Shown here one piece after another: positions 13,217 through 13,715 of a DNA stretch of 13,715 nt (position 1 is the stretch's first letter; every line of letters starts with the position of its first letter). The position numbers and the translations under genes are program-made. This stretch comes from Alphaproteobacteria bacterium (GTDB lineage Bacteria; Pseudomonadota; Alphaproteobacteria; Sphingomonadales; Emcibacteraceae). The notes beneath the pieces are model-generated. The model saw only the letters and a program-made list of their open reading frames with translations, had not been told where the DNA came from and did not search any database. The stretch is from positions 1-13,715 of the forward strand of contig JAUILB010000042.1 in assembly GCA_030432815.1 (NCBI GenBank), in the 5' to 3' direction.

Positions 13217-13649
13217 TGCGTATAAAGATGCGAGCCAAAAAACAGAGAAGCCCCAACAAACGGAGTATAGACTGTTTGTGGAAGTAACACGTGAATTAAT
13301 GGCAGTAGCAGAATTAGCGAAATTAGACAGCAGACTTCATGAAGCCCTCCATTGGAACCGCCGTATGTGGTCCACCTTTGCCACAGATTGCGCGATCGAG
13401 GGTAACAAACTTCCAAAAATGCTAAGAGCCCAAATCATTTCACTTTCCATATGGGTTGGGAAATACAGTTCTCAGGTTATTCATGATGGTGAGGATATAC
13501 AGGCGCTTATTGATGTGAATAAAGCGGTGATGGAAGGCCTTGCAATGCAGGAACAGAATGCCGCTCAGAATGAAGCCAGGAATCAAACCCAGAACCAGCA
13601 GAAAGTTGTTAATCAAAGCCCTCCTACGAGTACCTCAATCGAGGTATAA
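13206..13649 (+). CDS. flaF: Flagellin secretion chaperone/regulator FlaF with Asn/Gln-rich tail
   Basis: FlaF is a small helical cytoplasmic protein that acts as flagellin secretion chaperone and is needed for flagellin synthesis and export in alphaproteobacteria, opposing FlbT. The family core is at about residues 1-112: MSLNAYKDAS, ETR-type YRLFVEVTRELM, HEALHWNRRMWSTFATDC (45-62) and LRAQIISLSIWVGKYSSQV (73-91). I set the start at ATG 13206 because MSLNAY is the family N-terminus; an upstream in-frame ATG at 13179 would deepen the overlap with flbT. The start overlaps the flbT 3' end by 11 bases, indicating translational coupling. Residues 113-147 are unusual: a low-complexity tail rich in Gln and Asn, ending in a Pro/Ser/Thr stretch, which extends past the usual family end of about 115 residues. 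Confidence 0.93.
   Translation: MSLNAYKDASQKTEKPQQTEYRLFVEVTRELMAVAELAKLDSRLHEALHWNRRMWSTFATDCAIEGNKLPKMLRAQIISLSIWVGKYSSQVIHDGEDIQALIDVNKAVMEGLAMQEQNAAQNEARNQTQNQQKVVNQSPPTSTSIEV
13631..13646 (+). repeat. Short perfect hairpin over the last flaF codons
   Basis: TACCTC and GAGGTA form a 6-bp perfect stem around the loop AATC, ending one base before the flaF stop codon. A T-run occurs only about 28 bases later (13674-13681), so it is not a standard terminator; it may be an mRNA-end or read-through structure, or coincidence. Confidence 0.35.
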
Positions 13650-13650
13650 T

Positions 13651-13668
13651 ATGGTTAATTTTCATTAA
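13651..13668. promoter_or_regulatory. CtrA-like half-site after flaF
   Basis: ATGGTTAA at 13651-13658 is the same 8-mer (inverted TTAACCAT) as in the flbT control region. It is followed by a second TTAA after six bases, one short of the CtrA full-box spacing. It begins two bases beyond the flaF stop and would lie upstream of whatever gene follows the window. Confidence 0.35.
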
Positions 13669-13715
13669 GTATAATTTTTTTTACGTCCTAACACATTGAA
13701 TCAAAAGTAAAAAAA

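Overview
The window looks like an alphaproteobacterial chromosome of AT-rich composition. The evidence is the FlbT-FlaF flagellin regulator/chaperone pair, a FlmG-like TPR glycosyltransferase, DUF2336 and DUF4170 proteins, a CheY-Hpt pair of the alphaproteobacterial kind, and sequences matching the CtrA recognition motif. No transposase, integrase, tRNA, rRNA or CRISPR array was seen. It reads as ordinary, densely packed chromosome. The lineage below class level cannot be fixed from the sequence; the AT-rich composition argues against the GC-rich members of the class.

Layout. (1) 1-655, +: 3' part of a class V aminotransferase. (2) 738-1301, +: BioY biotin S-component. (3) 1303-2744, -: three envelope/metabolic genes, namely a secreted class I cytochrome c, an MlaC-type lipid-binding protein and a small DUF4170 protein. 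(4) 2745-3102: 358-bp divergent intergenic region with a perfect TTAA-N7-TTAA element and three inverted repeats. (5) 3103-4212, +: DUF2336 protein. (6) 4209-9673, -: a compact four-gene run, first a large two-TM coiled-coil protein with TipN-like architecture, then TRAP transporter genes dctP, dctQ and dctM. (7) 9674-9922: divergent intergenic region. (8) 9923-10979, +: overlapping CheY-like response regulator and Hpt protein. (9) 10983-12656, -: TPR plus glycosyltransferase protein resembling FlmG. (10) 12657-12820: divergent control region with a perfect 12-bp inverted repeat containing two CtrA half-sites. (11) 12821-13649, +: flbT and flaF, overlapping.

How the genes may work together. 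The right half is plausibly a motility and cell-polarity neighbourhood. The FlmG-like protein would glycosylate flagellin in the cytoplasm, FlaF would chaperone flagellin to export, and FlbT would control flagellin expression. The CheY/Hpt pair is a phosphorelay module without a visible kinase. The TipN-like protein, if correctly recognised, marks the new cell pole. The most unusual arrangement is that this protein leads what looks like one transcription unit with a full TRAP transporter. The transporter's solute-binding protein also carries a lipobox with Asp at +2, which predicts inner-membrane anchoring. All function statements come from reading protein motifs by eye; no database search was run.
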